Assembly: GCF_040802235.1 (NCBI RefSeq)
Contig: NC_133169.1
Location: 44,151,034-44,215,033, forward strand
Length of the DNA stretch: 64,000 nt
Source of the DNA: Manis javanica
Lineage: Eukaryota > Chordata > Mammalia > Pholidota > Manidae
Direction of reading: 5' to 3'
How positions within the stretch are numbered: position 1 is the stretch's first letter; each line of letters starts with the position of its first letter. Both the position numbers and the translations under genes were made by a program. This document shows positions 1-12,389 of this stretch, piece after piece. Under the pieces are notes generated by a model. The model was not told the origin of the DNA, did no database searches, and saw only the letters and a program-made list of their open reading frames with translations.

Positions 1-2829
1 ATGGGTCTGTTCTTGTGCCAGTACTAAATTGTCTTGATTACTGTGGCTTTGTAGTAGAGCTTGAAGTTAGGGACCATATTTCCCCTGCTTTATTCTTCCT
101 TCTTAGGATTACTTTGGCTCTTCGGGATATTTTGTGGTTCCATATGAATTTTAGAACTATTTCCTCTAGTTTATTGAAGAATACTGTTGGTATTTTGATA
201 GGAATTGAATTGAATCTGCAGATTGCTTTAGGCAGGATGACCATTTTGACAATATTAATTATTTCTATCCATGAGCAGGGATGTGTTTCCATTTATTGGT
301 ATATTCTTTAACTTCTCTCATGAGTGTCTTGTAGTTTTCAGAGTGTAAGTATTTCACTTCCTTGGTTAGGTTTATTCCTAGATATTTAATTCTTTTTGAT
401 GCATTTGTGAATGGAATTGTTTTCCTAATTTCTCCTCCTGCTAGTTCATCATTAGTGCATAGGAATGCCACAGATTTCTGTGTTTTAATTTTGTATTCTG
501 CAACTTTGCTGAATTCAGATATTACATGTAGTAGTTTTAGAGTGGAGTCTTTAGGGTTTTTTATGTACAATATCATGTCATCTGCAAACAGTGACAGTTA
601 AACTTCTTCCTTGCCCGTCTTGATGCCTTTTATTTCCTTGTGTTGTCTAATTGCTGTGGATAGGACCTCCAGTACTATGTTGAATGACAGTGAGGAGAGT
701 GGGCATCCCTGTCTTGTTCTTAATCTTAGGTGAAAAGCTTTTTGCTTGCTGCTGTTAAGTTTGATGTTGGCTGTGAATTTGTCATATATGGCCTTTATTA
801 TGTTGAGGTTCTTGTCCTCTACACCCATTTCATTGTGGGTTTTTATCATGAATGGATGTTGAATTTTACTGAATGCCTTTTCAGCATCTGTGGAGATTAC
901 CATGTGGTTTTTGTCCTTCTTTTTGTTGATGTGGTGGATGATGTTGATGGATTTTCAAATGTTGTACCATCCTTGCTTCCCTGGGATTAATCCCACTTGA
1001 TCATGATGGATGATCTTCTTGATATATTTTTGAATTCAGTGTGCTGATATTTTGTTGACTATTTTTGCTTCTATGTTCATCAGGGATATTGGTCTCCAAT
1101 TTCATTTTTTTGTAGGGCCTGCCTGGTTTTGGTATTAGAGTGATGTTGCCTTCATAAAATGAGTTTGGATGTATTCCCTCCCCTTCCACTTTTTGGAAAT
1201 CTTTAAGGAGGATGGGTATTAGGTCTTCACTAAATGTGTGATAAAATTCAGCAGTGAAACCATCTGAACAAAGGGTTTTCTTCTTAGAAGTTTTTGATTA
1301 GAAGTTCAATTTCTTTGCTGGTAATTGGTCTATTCACGTTTTTTCTTCTATCCTGGGTCAGACTTGGAAGGTTGTATTTTTCTAGAAACTTTTCCATTTC
1401 TTCTAGGTTATCCAGCTTTCACCATATAATTTTCATAGTATTCTATCACAATTCTTTGTATTTCTGTGTTGTCTGTAGTGATTATTCCTTTCTCTTTTCT
1501 GATTCCATTTATTTGTGCAGATGCTCTTTTTTTTCTTGATAAGTCTAGCTGAGGGTTTAACTATTTTGTTTATTTTCTCAAAGAACTAGCTGCTGCTTTC
1601 ATTCATTCTTTCTATGGTTTTATTCTTCTCAATTTTATTTATTTCTGCTTTAGTCTTTATTATGTCCCTCCATCTACTGACTTTGGGCTTTATTTGTTCT
1701 TCCTTTTCTAGTTTCATTAATTATGAGTTTAGATCATTTATTTTGGATTGTTCTTCTTTCCTGAGGTAGGCCTGTATTGCAATACACTTCCCTCTTAGCA
1801 TGGCCTTTGCTGCATCCCACAGATTTTGTGGTGTTGAATTATTGTTGTCATTTGTCTCCATATATTGCTTGATCTTTGCTTTTATTTGGTCATTGAGTCA
1901 TTGATTATTTAGGAGCATGTTATTAAGCCTCCATGTGTTTGTGAGCCTTTTTTTTGTCTTTGTGTAATTTGTTTCTAGTTTCATACCTTTGTGATCTGAG
2001 AAGTTGGTTGGTAAAATTTTAATCTTTTTGAATTTACTGAGGCTTTTCTGTGACATTGTATATGATCTATTCTTGAAAATGTTGCATGTGCACTTGAGAA
2101 GAATGTGTACCCTATTGCTTTTGAATGGAGTGTTCTGTAGATGTCCATTAGTTCCATCTGTTCTAATATGTTTTCAGTGCCTCTGCCGCTTTACTTATTT
2201 TCTGCGTAGTTCATCTGTCCTTTGGAGTGAATGGTGTGTTGAAGTCTCCTAAAATGATTGCATTGCATTCTATTTCCTCCTTTAGTTCTGTTACTATTTG
2301 TTTCACATATGTAGGTGAACCTGTGTTGGGTGCAAAGATATTTATAATGGTTATATCCTCTTGTTGGACTGACCTCTTTATTATTATGTAATGTCCTTCT
2401 ATGTCTCTTGTTACTTTCTTTGTTTTGAAGTCTGCTTTGTCTGATACAAGTACTACAACTCGTGCCTTTTTCTCCCTATTATTTGCTTAAATATCTTTGT
2501 TGGACTGACCTCTTTATTATTATGTAATGTCCTTCTATGTCTCTTGTTACTTTCTTTGTTTTGAAGTCTGATTTGTCTGATACAAGTACTACAACTCGTG
2601 CCTTTTTCTCCCTATTATTTGCTTAAATATCTTTTTCCATCCCCTTACTTTTACTCTATTTATGTCCTTGGGTTTGAAGTGAGTCTCTTGTAGGCAGCAT
2701 ATAAATGGGTCTTGTTTTTTTTTATCTATTCAGTGACTCTATGTCATTTGGTTGGTGCATTCAGTCCATTTACATTTAGGGTGATTACCGATAGGTATGT
2801 ACTTATTGCCATTGCAGGCTTAGATTTGT
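1..2829 (-). pseudogene. L1-C ORF2 remnant (endonuclease and reverse transcriptase)
   Basis: This is the remnant of the L1 ORF2 protein, which nicks target DNA and reverse-transcribes the L1 RNA. The endonuclease part lies near 1900-2829 and the reverse-transcriptase part near 1-1900. At about 571-597 the RT active-site box reads F-A-D-D, the usual L1 form, but a stop codon sits just before its L-S-L lead-in. A 136-bp tandem duplication at 2364-2635 adds a further frameshift. No frame stays open long enough to encode a working domain. Confidence 0.9.
2364..2635 (-). repeat. 136-bp direct tandem duplication inside L1-C ORF2
   Basis: Units 2364-2499 and 2500-2635 are head to tail and differ at only two positions that I can find, one internal and one at the last base. 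The unit length is not a multiple of three, so it shifts the ORF2 frame. The near-identity is much higher than the decay of the surrounding L1, so the duplication is either recent or an assembly artefact. Confidence 0.9.
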
Positions 2830-3049
2830 GGTTCCCAAAGGTTCAAATGTAATTCTCTTACTATCTAAAAGTCTAATTTAACTTACTTCATGTGCTATTA
2901 CAAACACAACCTAAAGGTTCATTTTTCTTTTTCCTCCTTTTTCTTCCTTCTCCATTCTTTATATGTTAGGTATCATATTCTGTATTCCTTGTCTATCCCT
3001 TTGGTAACATATATTTAGCCTTAGGAATACTTACATCTATAACAGTCCT

Positions 3050-3842
3050 TCCAAAATGCACTGCAGAGATGTTTTGTGAGATGTTTTGTGAAAGGTAAAT
3101 TCTCTCAGCTTTTGCTTATCTGAAAATTGTTTAATCACTCCTTCAAATTTTAATGACAACCTTGCTGGGTAGTGTATTCTTACTTCAAGGCCCTTCTGCT
3201 TCATTGCATTAAATATATCATGCCACTCCCTTCTAGCCTGTAAGGTTTCTGTTGAGAAGTCTGATGATTGCCTGGTGGATTTTCTTTGTATATGTTCTTT
3301 TTTCTCTCTCTAGCTGCTTTGAAAAGTGTGTCTTTATCCGTGATATTTGCCATTGTAATCATTATATGTCTTGTGGTCCTCCTTGGGTCCATTGTGTTGG
3401 GAGATCTGTGCACCTCCATGACCTGAGAGACTAACTCCTTCCGCAGATTGGGGAAGCTTTCAGTAATTACTGCCAATATTGCTCCACTTGGATTGGTCAC
3501 ACAGTTCTCTCAATATTCTTTCATTCTTAGAGATTTTTTCTCTCTGTGCCTCAGCTTCTTTGAATTCCTCTTCTCTAATTTCTATTGCATTTACTGTCTC
3601 TTCTACTTTTAATCTGCTTTTGAGTCCCTCCATTGTATGTGTCATTTTAGATATGGAATTTCTTAATGATTAAATCTCCATCTTAAATTCATTCCTGAGT
3701 TCTTGAATATTCTTCTGTACCTCCATGAGCATGTTTATGATTTTTATTTTGAACTCTCTTTCAGGAAGATTGGTGAATTCAGTTTCATTTGGCCCTTTTC
3801 TGGATTTTGTGAGATTTTGATCTGAACCAGGTTCCTTTGACA
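3050..3842 (-). pseudogene. L1-C ORF1 remnant
   Basis: This is a relic of the L1 ORF1 RNA-binding protein. Fragments of the coiled coil and of the RRM/C-terminal domain can be matched to the intact copy at 27161-28051. Examples are the stretch read from 3645 to 3460 (coiled coil into the R-E-L-C-D-Q-S-K-W element) and the H-I-M-I-T-M-A-N-I-T-D-K-D stretch near 3350. Stops and frameshifts break it into at least two frames. Confidence 0.85.
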
Positions 3843-4805
3843 TTTCTTATTTCTATGTGCTGCTCTCTAGTGGCCAGATGCTTCAGTCTTTGGAGCTGCT
3901 CAGCCTCTAGAGTGAGGTTGGGGGTGGTAGGGAAGTGGTGCTGGTGCCTTGGGGGAGAAAAGGGCTGTTTCCTGATTCCCATGTGCTGTGACTATCTCCA
4001 GGTTCAGAGCAGTGGGCTGAATACACAGGTGCAAGCCTCTGTGCTTTACGTCTGTACCTGTTGTAGGCAGGGCAACCCTCTGGCTGTCATGACACCAGTG
4101 CTGCAACTGCTGTTTTGCAAGCAGGTGCCAGCAAGCCAAGAGGAAGGCTTGGCAGGCTGCATGTCACAGTGGGGGGCCTTGGAGCTGAGCAGGAAGCCAG
4201 GGGGATGGAGCACCTGTAGCTCCTCAAAGTTCCAACCAGCTGGGCCAATCACACCCAGACAACCTTGTCCATCTCCCCCCCTCTTCCCACCCCGCCCACC
4301 TCCTCAGCAGAAAACTCTGTGCAAACCCTGCCCCTTCATCAGACCTCTCACTGCTAGGACACATCTCAGACCGCCTACCTTTCCTCTAACACACAGCAGC
4401 TGGGTGTGGATCCCATTCTCCGCAAACGGCCATAATCTCAATCTCTCAAGCACTCTGCCTATCTGAGCTCCCCAATCTCCAGAGGACCACACAAGGTAGG
4501 TTTGCATTCCAAAGCAGACCTCCAGGTCTGGGTGTTCAGCAGTCCCACACTTCCATCCACTCCCCAGTTCCATTTATCTTCCTCCCACCAGTAAGCTGGG
4601 GTCAGTAGGGCTCCGGGGCCGCCAGATCAAGGCTCTGCTATGTTGCCCTGTTTTGTGATGTCTGCTCTGTTTATGAGGTCTGTGAGCGGTCTGGTGCAGC
4701 CTTCTTTCCTGTTGCTGTTTTAGGGTTAGTTGTATTACTATGTTTTCATACTATATGGGGTTTTGGGAGGAGTTCTCCATCTCACCTACCAAGCCGCCAT
4801 CTTGA
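3843..4805 (-). promoter_or_regulatory. L1-C 5' UTR with YY1-type motif at its 5' end
   Basis: This is the GC-rich leader of L1-C and, by family analogy, carries its internal promoter. The reverse complement of 4796-4804 reads CAAGATGGC, the YY1-type motif known at the 5' end of L1 promoters. It lies within the first 15 bases of the element, as it does at 38136-38144 in L1-B. Several long open frames cross this region on both strands because it is GC-rich. They match no protein I recognise and I do not regard them as genes. Confidence 0.7.
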
Positions 4806-4959
4806 ATCTCAGCTGGTCTATTTTCACTCACAATTTCCTGGAACATCTTTTTGTGTATCTTCATTTTCATTCTGTATTTATCCCTATTTCTGAAATAAGT
4901 CTTTCTATAGTACATACAGATGACTCCTGTTTTTGAAAAAAAAAACATACCCAATTGCA

Positions 4960-6620
4960 TTTAAAGTAGTTATATATCCATACATATTATTGTCATTGTG
5001 TTAATTATTTTGTTTTTCTTTTTGTAATTCTATTCTTTCCTTTCTCTATTCCCTGTGGTTTTGTAATATTACATTATGTTGAGGTTACTTTCTCATCCTC
5101 CTGTGTGTAATTACTACAATGTTATCTTTGCTTTCACCGTGAGGATCTCCTGCGACATCCTATGAGTAACAGACTGCTTAGGTTGAGAGCAGCCTCAGTT
5201 TCAATACAATACACAATTCTACATTTTCACTTTCTCACATATTTTGTTCTTGATGTGATGTTTTACATATTTTTATTTTATGCACCGCTTAATTATTGTA
5301 ATTTTCATAGTGTACTACTACTTTTTCTTTTGATCTTTAACTAACTTTAAAAATTCGTATTTTGAAAGTTAGTAACTATCATATATACCTCTTATATATC
5401 TTTTGCTCTCATAAATTTTCAGTGATGAATTTACTTTCACATGTTTTGTCATTAAATGGTGCCATTTCATTTCAGCTTATTGAAGACCCTTTCATGTTTC
5501 TGGTAAGTCTGGTTTAGTTCATCTGTTGATGAAGCCCTTGAGGTTTTGCTTGTTGGGAACTTCTCATCTCTCCATCTTCTCTGAGTGACGGCCGTGCCGG
5601 GTGGAGCACAGTTGGCTGGGGGACTTCTCCTGTCATGCTTTGAATATGTCATCCTGCTGCTTTGAGTGCTGAGGAATTTTTACTAAAAAATCTGCTGACA
5701 GACATATGGTGCTTCCTTTATATGTAATAAGTGGCGTATTTCTTGCTACTTCTAAGATCCTCTCTTTAATTTTTACCTTTTCACACTTTAATAAGAGTGT
5801 GACTTTGTGTGGAGATCTTGGTGTTGTCTTATTTGGGTGAGTAGTTGGGTGAGTGACTTGGGTACGTTCCACTGTCTTGTCTTCCAGATCACTGATATGC
5901 TCTTCCTTTTCATGCAGTCTTCCACTGAAACCACATTTATTATTAAGCTCAATAATATTTTTTAGCTCCACTTGTTTGGTTTTAGCAGGTATTTTCAAAC
6001 TTTTCAAAAAAATTCTCAATATTTTCATGTTATTTTCTTGAGTTCAGTGGACATATTTATCATCATGACTCTGAACTCCTTGTCATGTAGATTACTTAGT
6101 ATATTTCATTACATCTTCTTTTTTTCACTTGGAAAAAAGTTTTGTCTTTTACTTTACTTGGAAGACATTCCTCTGTCTCATCATTTTGGTTTATTCTGTT
6201 TCATACTATGTAATAAGCAAAGCAGCAACCTCTTTGCATCTTGGAGGAGATGTATACAAAATGATCCAGGGGTTCCAGAAGTGTAGTTCAACCTGACCAA
6301 TAAATCCAGGCCCTGCCAGCGCCTCCCCATGTGGGTTCACAGTTTATGTGGCTGCTGCATGATTAAATAGGCACACCCAGAAGAGTTGTGACTGGGGCCC
6401 AGTGGCTGGGCGCTCACTGGGCTGGAGGTGGAGGAGTTGTGACATGGATGGGGCAGTGTGCATGTCAGCTGGTGTGACATGTCTATGGCATGGGGTGATA
6501 ACACACCAACCTGCACTAGTACAGTACATGGAGAGTTCCACATGGTGCTTCCAAGTTTGGGTCTAGCAAGGTAGAAGTAAATAAAATAAATCATGGCAAC
6601 AATTCTTTCCATTTATGGAA
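4960..6620 (-). mobile_element. Ancient L1/HAL1-like fragment with ORF1 relic
   Basis: The minus strand at 6028-5633 keeps a 131-residue open frame that resembles the ORF1 C-terminal domain. It has an S-P-H-K-V element, then K-I-K-E-R-I-L-E-V-A-R, then I-T-Y-K-G and a following S-A-D-F. These occur in the same order as the K-D-K-E-R-L-L-K-A-A-R-E, T-Y-K-G-K-P-I-R and S-S-D-F-S elements of the younger L1 ORF1s. An AT-rich 3' part lies at 4960-5460 and a GC-rich 5' part at 6300-6600. No ORF2 follows, which is why HAL1 (ORF1-only) is a candidate. The exact family is uncertain. Confidence 0.55.
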
Positions 6621-7330
6621 GATAACCAACAGGATCCCAACTCTCCTTCAATTCTTTTAAGGTTAGGAAGTGTGTCTCCTTAGCATAAGGCTCTATGCAT
6701 TTCTCAAACTGCTGCTATTGTCATGGGTCTTAAGATTGTGGGCATGCATGCAAGCCAGTTAAGAGAAAGTTTTTAATTTCCTACAGTTCTACACATCTCC
6801 TGTACACAGTTCCAGTTAGTTTTATGACTTAGGGTATGTTCTTTACTGTGAAAGACCAAGAGTTGGTGTGTGTGATATGAGTACAAATTCCTTGCTCCTC
6901 AAGGAAGGTTCAATATTTCCAAGATTCCAGTTAATTGTGAGTTGCTGACCAGGTTTTGGAATTTTGTCAAGAACATTTTCTCTGCCTCTTCATCCTATCT
7001 CGATGTGACTCTATTTTCCTTTGTCATGAAGGTTTTGTTCACTTCAGTTCAGAATATTTCTGAGCTAGTGCACATGTAGCTGTAGGTTTGCTGTGGCCAC
7101 CAGAGCAGGTGAGTTCAGGGTGTTTGCATACTGCATCCTGAAGCATCACCCAGCACTGGGTGTCTGCAAAGCAGAGGAAACAGCTCATGCACTTCTTCAG
7201 GAAGTCACCAAGCATGGTAAAATCACAACCCCAGTTTTTGAAAATAAGTTATCTATTACTCACTCTGACATAAACAACTAGTATCTGAGTGGTGGAGAGG
7301 CAGACTCAATTTTAGTTTCATCAAAAGTGA
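6621..7330. other. No gene recognised
   Basis: I see no coding region, RNA gene or clear repeat family here. The few open frames are short and lack recognisable motifs. The start of the stretch may still be the 5' leader of the HAL1-like element to its left. Confidence 0.5.
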
Positions 7331-8770
7331 AAAAACTTATTAAAGTGTCAGTTACTTCACTGACATATTTTTTCTTCATTAGCATTTCCCTTGCTTGGTA
7401 TATGTGTGATGAAGTACTTGAATTCTACCAATATTGATTCTTATCAGTTCTTCCAAAATATCCATTGTTTGAAGATGTTTACAACTTCATCCTTTTAGAA
7501 CATTTTATCTTCAGGTTGGAAGAACATTTATACGGAATATAAATTCTAAGTTAATGTTTTTAATTCAATGCTTTTAATATGTTGCTGAAATTTGTCCTAG
7601 TCTGTGACATTTCCTATGATATATCTTTTACCACTAGTTATATCCTTTGTCTCTATGATCAATCTCTTTCATCAGTGATTATGTTTATTAATTATGACAT
7701 ATCCTTTTGTTTCAGAATGTTTCTTGTGCTTGAATTTTTGTTGTATCTTGCAATAGAGAATTCGTCATTTTTGTCAAATTGTAAATTTTTTCTCCATTAT
7801 TTCATCAAAGCACTTTTATGTCCTATTTTTTCTGTATTGTGCATAACACTTACATATATGAAATATTTGAAACAGTCTTACATTGGATAGATGTTTTTTT
7901 CCCCAGTATTTGTGTTATCCATTTCATTTTGGATAGTCTTACCTGTTATGCCTTAACATTTACTATTATTTTGTTTTGAAATGCCCTAGATATTTTTTCA
8001 ATCCAATGTATTTTTCATCTCAAATAATTACATCATTAGTTGGTCAACTTATTATTTGTTTATTTACCATGTCTCTTACATGATCAAAACTTTCACTACC
8101 TATTTGAATCTGTGGAATGCACTTATAAAAATTATATAACACATTAATTGAGAGATGGTCATATACACACGTCACTCATTTAAAGTGCATAATTATGATT
8201 TTAACACATTTATAAATACTTGTAACAATTTATTTAGTTAATTAGAGCATTTCATGTACTTCAAAGACATCCAAACCCATTAACTATCAACCTCCTCCTA
8301 AGTCATCCATCCCAACCATAAGCAAGCAGTAGTTTAAATTTGGCTACCATGGTGTATGTATTCTGGGAGATTCATAAGAATGGAATTACATAATGAAGGG
8401 CTTTTTGCAGCTAGATTATTATACATGGCCTAATTCTTTCAAAAGTTACATTGTGCATGCATCAGAGCTTCATTGTTTTACATAACCAAATAATATTTCA
8501 TTGTATGTTTACATGATATCTGTCCATTCATCAGGTGATGGGTATATTATTTCTTTTAATATTCTGATGTTTCTGAATAATGTTGCTTTGTACTAGATTT
8601 CATTTGGATGTGTGTGTTGGTCTTCTTTGGGAATTATTTAATATTGTGGTTTCGGGGTCATATGGTAAATCTGCCTTCCCATTATTTGAGAAAATGCCAG
8701 ACAGATATCTAAAGCAGCTGTACCACTTATATTGTCACTGGTATTGCAGGATATGTTCATTATAAATGTC
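7330..8770 (-). mobile_element. Old AT-rich L1 (L1M-type) debris
   Basis: The part at about 8460-8700 is recognisable. It reads as the complement of an L1 3' region: a 'tattccattgtatg' type stretch, a 'ccattcatc' element, an 'aataatgctgct' type element and a 'gggtcatatggtaa' type element, in the usual order for old L1s. The part at about 8150-8300 looks like the matching older 3' UTR. The AT-rich 7330-8100 segment is probably the same or a related relic, but that is less certain. No open reading frame of interest remains. Confidence 0.55.
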
Positions 8771-8982
8771 ACTAATTATGACATTAGTACAATAAAATGC
8801 TAATAAAACACTTTGAATGGAGAAGTTGTATGAAATCAAAGAATTTTGAAGAACATAAATACAATTCATAAAAGAGGTGTGAAATTGAGATGAGACATCA
8901 TGGTATGAAAGTCTAAGGAACAGCATTAAATAAGATAGGGAAATTATAACATTTAGAAAAAATAAAAAAACATGAAATCTTC

Positions 8983-9928
8983 CTACTTTATAGTTTCTTG
9001 AAAGGCAGATCCCACATCGAAAACTTTCTTTAAAGCTGTCATGACATCCCTATTTCTGAGACTGTGGATTAATGGATTTAGCACAGAAGTGAGTATGGTA
9101 TAAAAGACAGATACCACCATGTCCTTCTCAGGGGTGTGGTAGGAGCTGGGGAGCATGTAATTATACACGGCAGTCCCATAGAAGAGGGTGACCACAGTCA
9201 TATGGGAGGACCAGGTGGCAAAGTCCTTCCTCCGGCCCTCTGCTGAGTTCATACTGTGGATGGTGAGGAGGATGAAACCATAGGAGCCTGAAATGATGGT
9301 CACAGGGATGAGCAGCATGAGGACGCAGCAGAGGTATATGAGTGTCTCATACAGGGAGATGTCTGAGCAGGAGAGCTTCCTCACAGCAGGGACCTCACAG
9401 AAGAAATGATGAATCTCCTGGGGTCTACAGAAGGGAACGGTCATGGTGATGGGAGTGAACAAGAAGCCATCCACAGATGCCAGAGTCCCAGGAGGATGCA
9501 TGCCCTGTGGTTCATGAGGACAGGGTAACAAGGAGGACGCCAGATGGCTGCATAGTGGTCATAACCCATGACAGCTGGAAATAAAAATTCTGATCCTGAC
9601 AGTGTCACATAGAGGAACATCTGCATCCCACATCCAGGGTCTGAGATCGTGTTCACACCTGTGACCCGGTCCATGAGCATCTTACGGACAGTGACAGAAA
9701 TGTACGTCACGTCAATGAGAGACAATGGCAGATGAAAAAGTACATGGGGGTGTGGAGCCGGGCATCAGAGCGTATCAGAAGGATCAGGATGGTGTTTCCA
9801 GGCAAGGCCATCAGGAAAACCATGAAAATGACCACACAAAGGAGAACTGGATGTTTGGATTGACTGAAGATTCCCAGCAGGATGAAATCAGACTGTGCAG
9901 TGTGATTGTCCACCCAGTTGATGTTTTC
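8983..9928 (-). pseudogene. Olfactory receptor pseudogene, OR2T4-like
   Basis: This is a class II odorant receptor relic, a seven-helix GPCR of olfactory neurons. The N-terminal frame contains [14 protein letters not shown] and L-H-T-P-M-Y-F-F. The second frame holds helices 3-4 with a degraded M-A-Y-D-R-Y box (M-G-Y-D-H-Y). The third frame runs from [10 protein letters not shown] through [16 protein letters not shown] and N-P-L-I-H-S-L-R-N to a stop at 8983. It is closest, from memory, to human OR2T4. The expected ATG is GTG (about 9913), an upstream in-frame TGA closes the frame, one base is lost near 9720, and about a dozen bases are missing in helix 4 near 9490. Confidence 0.93.
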
Positions 9929-10249
9929 TGTGAAGATTCACATAAATGAATGAAGAAAAGTTTGGGTTTAATAATCATTCATTTACATCTGAAATGAGTA
10001 AATAAATATTTATTGAGTGTGAGTGTTTATGACTGTGTGTGTCTATCACTTGTCCTAAACAGAAGAATTTCCATGCACATGCAGAAATGGGACTGCTCAT
10101 TATGATTTCAAATTTCCAAGAAAGGGAAGAATTCACAAATATGGGTAAAAATATTTGGTTTTTATACTGGAGTTGCCAGAAATCAGGTCATGGGGTTTCT
10201 TGATGACACTGTCACACATCAACATGTATTAGAAAATTACAGAGATTCT
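9929..10249. other. Upstream flank of the OR2T4-like relic; nothing recognised
   Basis: This is an AT-rich flank. OR genes usually have an upstream non-coding exon several kb away, but I cannot identify one here and see no other feature. Confidence 0.5.
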
Positions 10250-11690
10250 GCTTAAGCAAATACTAACTTGCTGAGCTGTGGCAGCAGGGGAGGAAGGCAA
10301 AGCAGAGACATCCTCCTTGTACAAAATAAGGAAGCGACTACAGCAAATACTACTAACCCTGAAAATGACCCAAAAGCAGCAGAATAGACCATCTGCACCT
10401 GGTGAAGAGAAGGCAAAACTGCGAAGGGTAAAGTGACAGAGCCATGACTAATTGGGACCGAGACCCATTCCCCATTCCGGCCCACTAGATGGGTTGGGGG
10501 GAGAGGAGGGAAGCAGAGTGGATAAGCGCTCAGGGATCTAGCACACTGGCCCAGATAAATGCTCCAGGCAGATGAGTCCACGTAGCACTGGGCTTTAGTG
10601 AGTGACAGCGCTGCCCTCCAGGGAGATGTGCAGCATTCTGGAAGGCTGTGATCCTGTAACTTGTGGAGGAAAGGCATCCTCCATTGACCCCACTGAGATA
10701 CAAGCAGAGACCACACATTGAATGGTTTACCAGCAGTGAGCAGTGTGCCACAGATGCATGGGTCAAGGGAACTCTTTCCAAGGATAAAGGGCAGGTGGAT
10801 GTTGCCTCCCCAGCCACGCCTCAGCCCAGCTGGCTGGGTATTCACAGGAAACCGCTGGGAGCACTCCATCTCCCTCCCTGCAGCTCAGCCACATGGCAGC
10901 CCTTCCTTGTGCCCCGCTCTGCCCAGCCCACTCAGCCAGGCAGACTGCTGTGCCTGCAGGCAGAGGGAGGGCACTTCCAGGTGTCCCTGGCCCTCCCCCA
11001 GTCCACATGGTGGGTGCGTGCATGAACCAGCCCTGTACTCTAGCTCCCTCACTGGAAGGACGCCCACAGCAGCTACCTGCACTCCTGCCCTGTCCTGCCA
11101 TATTGGCCCAGCAGCAGCTGCCTTTGCTGACAAGCAGACAGAGGGCAGCTCTACCTATAATTCATCCCAGCAGAAGTGCCTCAAGGCACCCAAAGGGCCC
11201 AGAGGCCTGCGGGCTCCTCTGCTGACCCAGACCAACCTCTGCTGGCTGATAGGATGAAAGGCAGCCTTGCCCATTGCCCACCAGCGGCACCCTAGGGCCC
11301 CACCTTAAAGGAGAACTGGGCACTGAGAGTAAACTGTCTTCAGCTGCTGTTCACCAAGGATGCCTTCTTTATGAATCCATTACCTACCCTGCACACCAGG
11401 AAGCATAACAGACAAAGTTTAACTATAAGGAGAGAGTAGTGACCAGAGAATTAAAATAGTCAACCAGAGAATTAAAAATATTAGTTATGAGTGAAACCCC
11501 ATTAGGCTGTCAGGAGACTACTCAGCAGAACCATACAGGCAGACCAGGGGCATGATATGCTTGATGTACTGAACCTGAAAGACCTTCACCAAGAATCCTC
11601 TAAGAGCAAAAGTCTCATTCAAATATGCAAAGATTAAACAATTCCCAGATAAATGACTACTCAAGGAATTTATGACCATTCAATCAGCAT
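10250..11690 (+). mobile_element. Old L1 fragment: GC-rich leader plus ORF1 C-terminal relic
   Basis: Bases 11520-11680 read, across stops, as the end of an L1 ORF1. They contain a V-S-F-K-Y-A-K-I-K-Q-F-P element that matches R-L-S-F-K-Y-D-G-R-I-K-Q-F-P in the intact copy at 27161-28051. The GC-rich block at 10400-11300 lies where the L1 5' UTR and early ORF1 would be. Long open frames on both strands of that block (up to about 205 residues) show no domain and look like a base-composition effect. The boundary to the left is uncertain. Confidence 0.5.
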
Positions 11691-12110
11691 AACAGGATAC
11701 ATTAAAGTGAGTGCTGTAGATGGAAAGGTTTCTAAGGATACATAGTTTTATTTTTTTAAATTCTATTCTGTGTTTATATGAAATTGCTTGTTTGTGTGCT
11801 TTTTTTTGGATTCCACATGTAAGTGAGGCCATACAGTGTTTGTCTCTGTGTGGCTTAGCTCAGTGCAATGCCTTCCAGATTCACCTGGCAGGAGCAGTGC
11901 CACTCAGGCTGTTTGACAAAGTCCAGGCACAAGAAGGGCACCTGCAAAGTAGGTGTCCTCGCAGCTGGCTCCTCCTTCTACCTGTCCTTTTGTTTTTGGT
12001 TATTATCATGATAATTGGGCTTTTGCTTGGAGTTTATCATCTTCCTGATAATGCAAGCAACCCTGATGGGAACAGTGATTTTTCAAGTAAGCATTTAGAA
12101 CACTGATCAT
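11691..12110. other. Old L1 3' UTR scrap and an unexplained hydrophobic open frame
   Basis: Bases 11800-11890 resemble the complement of an old L1 3' UTR ('gattccacatgtaagtgag' type text). Overlapping it, plus-strand 11720-12106 is an open frame of 128 codons. Its second half would encode a basic residue followed by about 25 hydrophobic residues (near 11960-12045), then a polar tail, like a signal anchor. I do not recognise it. It may be a chance frame or an exon relic. Confidence 0.35.
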
Positions 12111-12389
12111 AAGGAAACTAGTAATTCAGGGAAAAACCCAGAATTAAATGATTTAGCAACCCCTTTGAAGTTAATTGAAGCATGCCCTCCGTTTTGCAAT
12201 AATGGTAACATTAGAATCACATGGCCTGGCATATTCAATAAGAGGTGTTTATGAACCCCCCCAAGCCAAACATGAATATCTATCTATGTAGAACAAGTAT
12301 TATAGGAAGATAAGATGTGGTTACTGTATTCACTCCTTAGATGATAATAATAACAATATTCGGCTAGTCTATTAGCTGACCTTTGTTTG

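Larger units (their letters stand above)
1..4805 (-). mobile_element. LINE-1 copy L1-C, cut by the window edge
   Basis: This old minus-strand L1 has its 5' end at about 4805. It runs through a GC-rich 5' UTR, ORF1 and ORF2, and leaves the window inside the reverse-transcriptase region. It aligns by eye along its length with the three younger L1s in the window (20952-29009, 33508-38157, 46299-52333) but is more decayed, with stops and frameshifts throughout both ORFs. Its start codon for ORF2 is changed (ATG to ACA at about 2829). The 3' end, and therefore whether it also carried the env-type tail seen in two other copies, lies outside the window. Confidence 0.93.

Noticed and set aside
3837-4466. 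209-codon plus-strand open frame
   Set aside because: It lies antisense in the GC-rich 5' UTR of L1-C and has no recognisable domain.
10252-11257. Several overlapping open frames of 80-205 codons on both strands
   Set aside because: Overlap on both strands in a GC-rich block and lack of any motif indicate base composition within an old L1 fragment.
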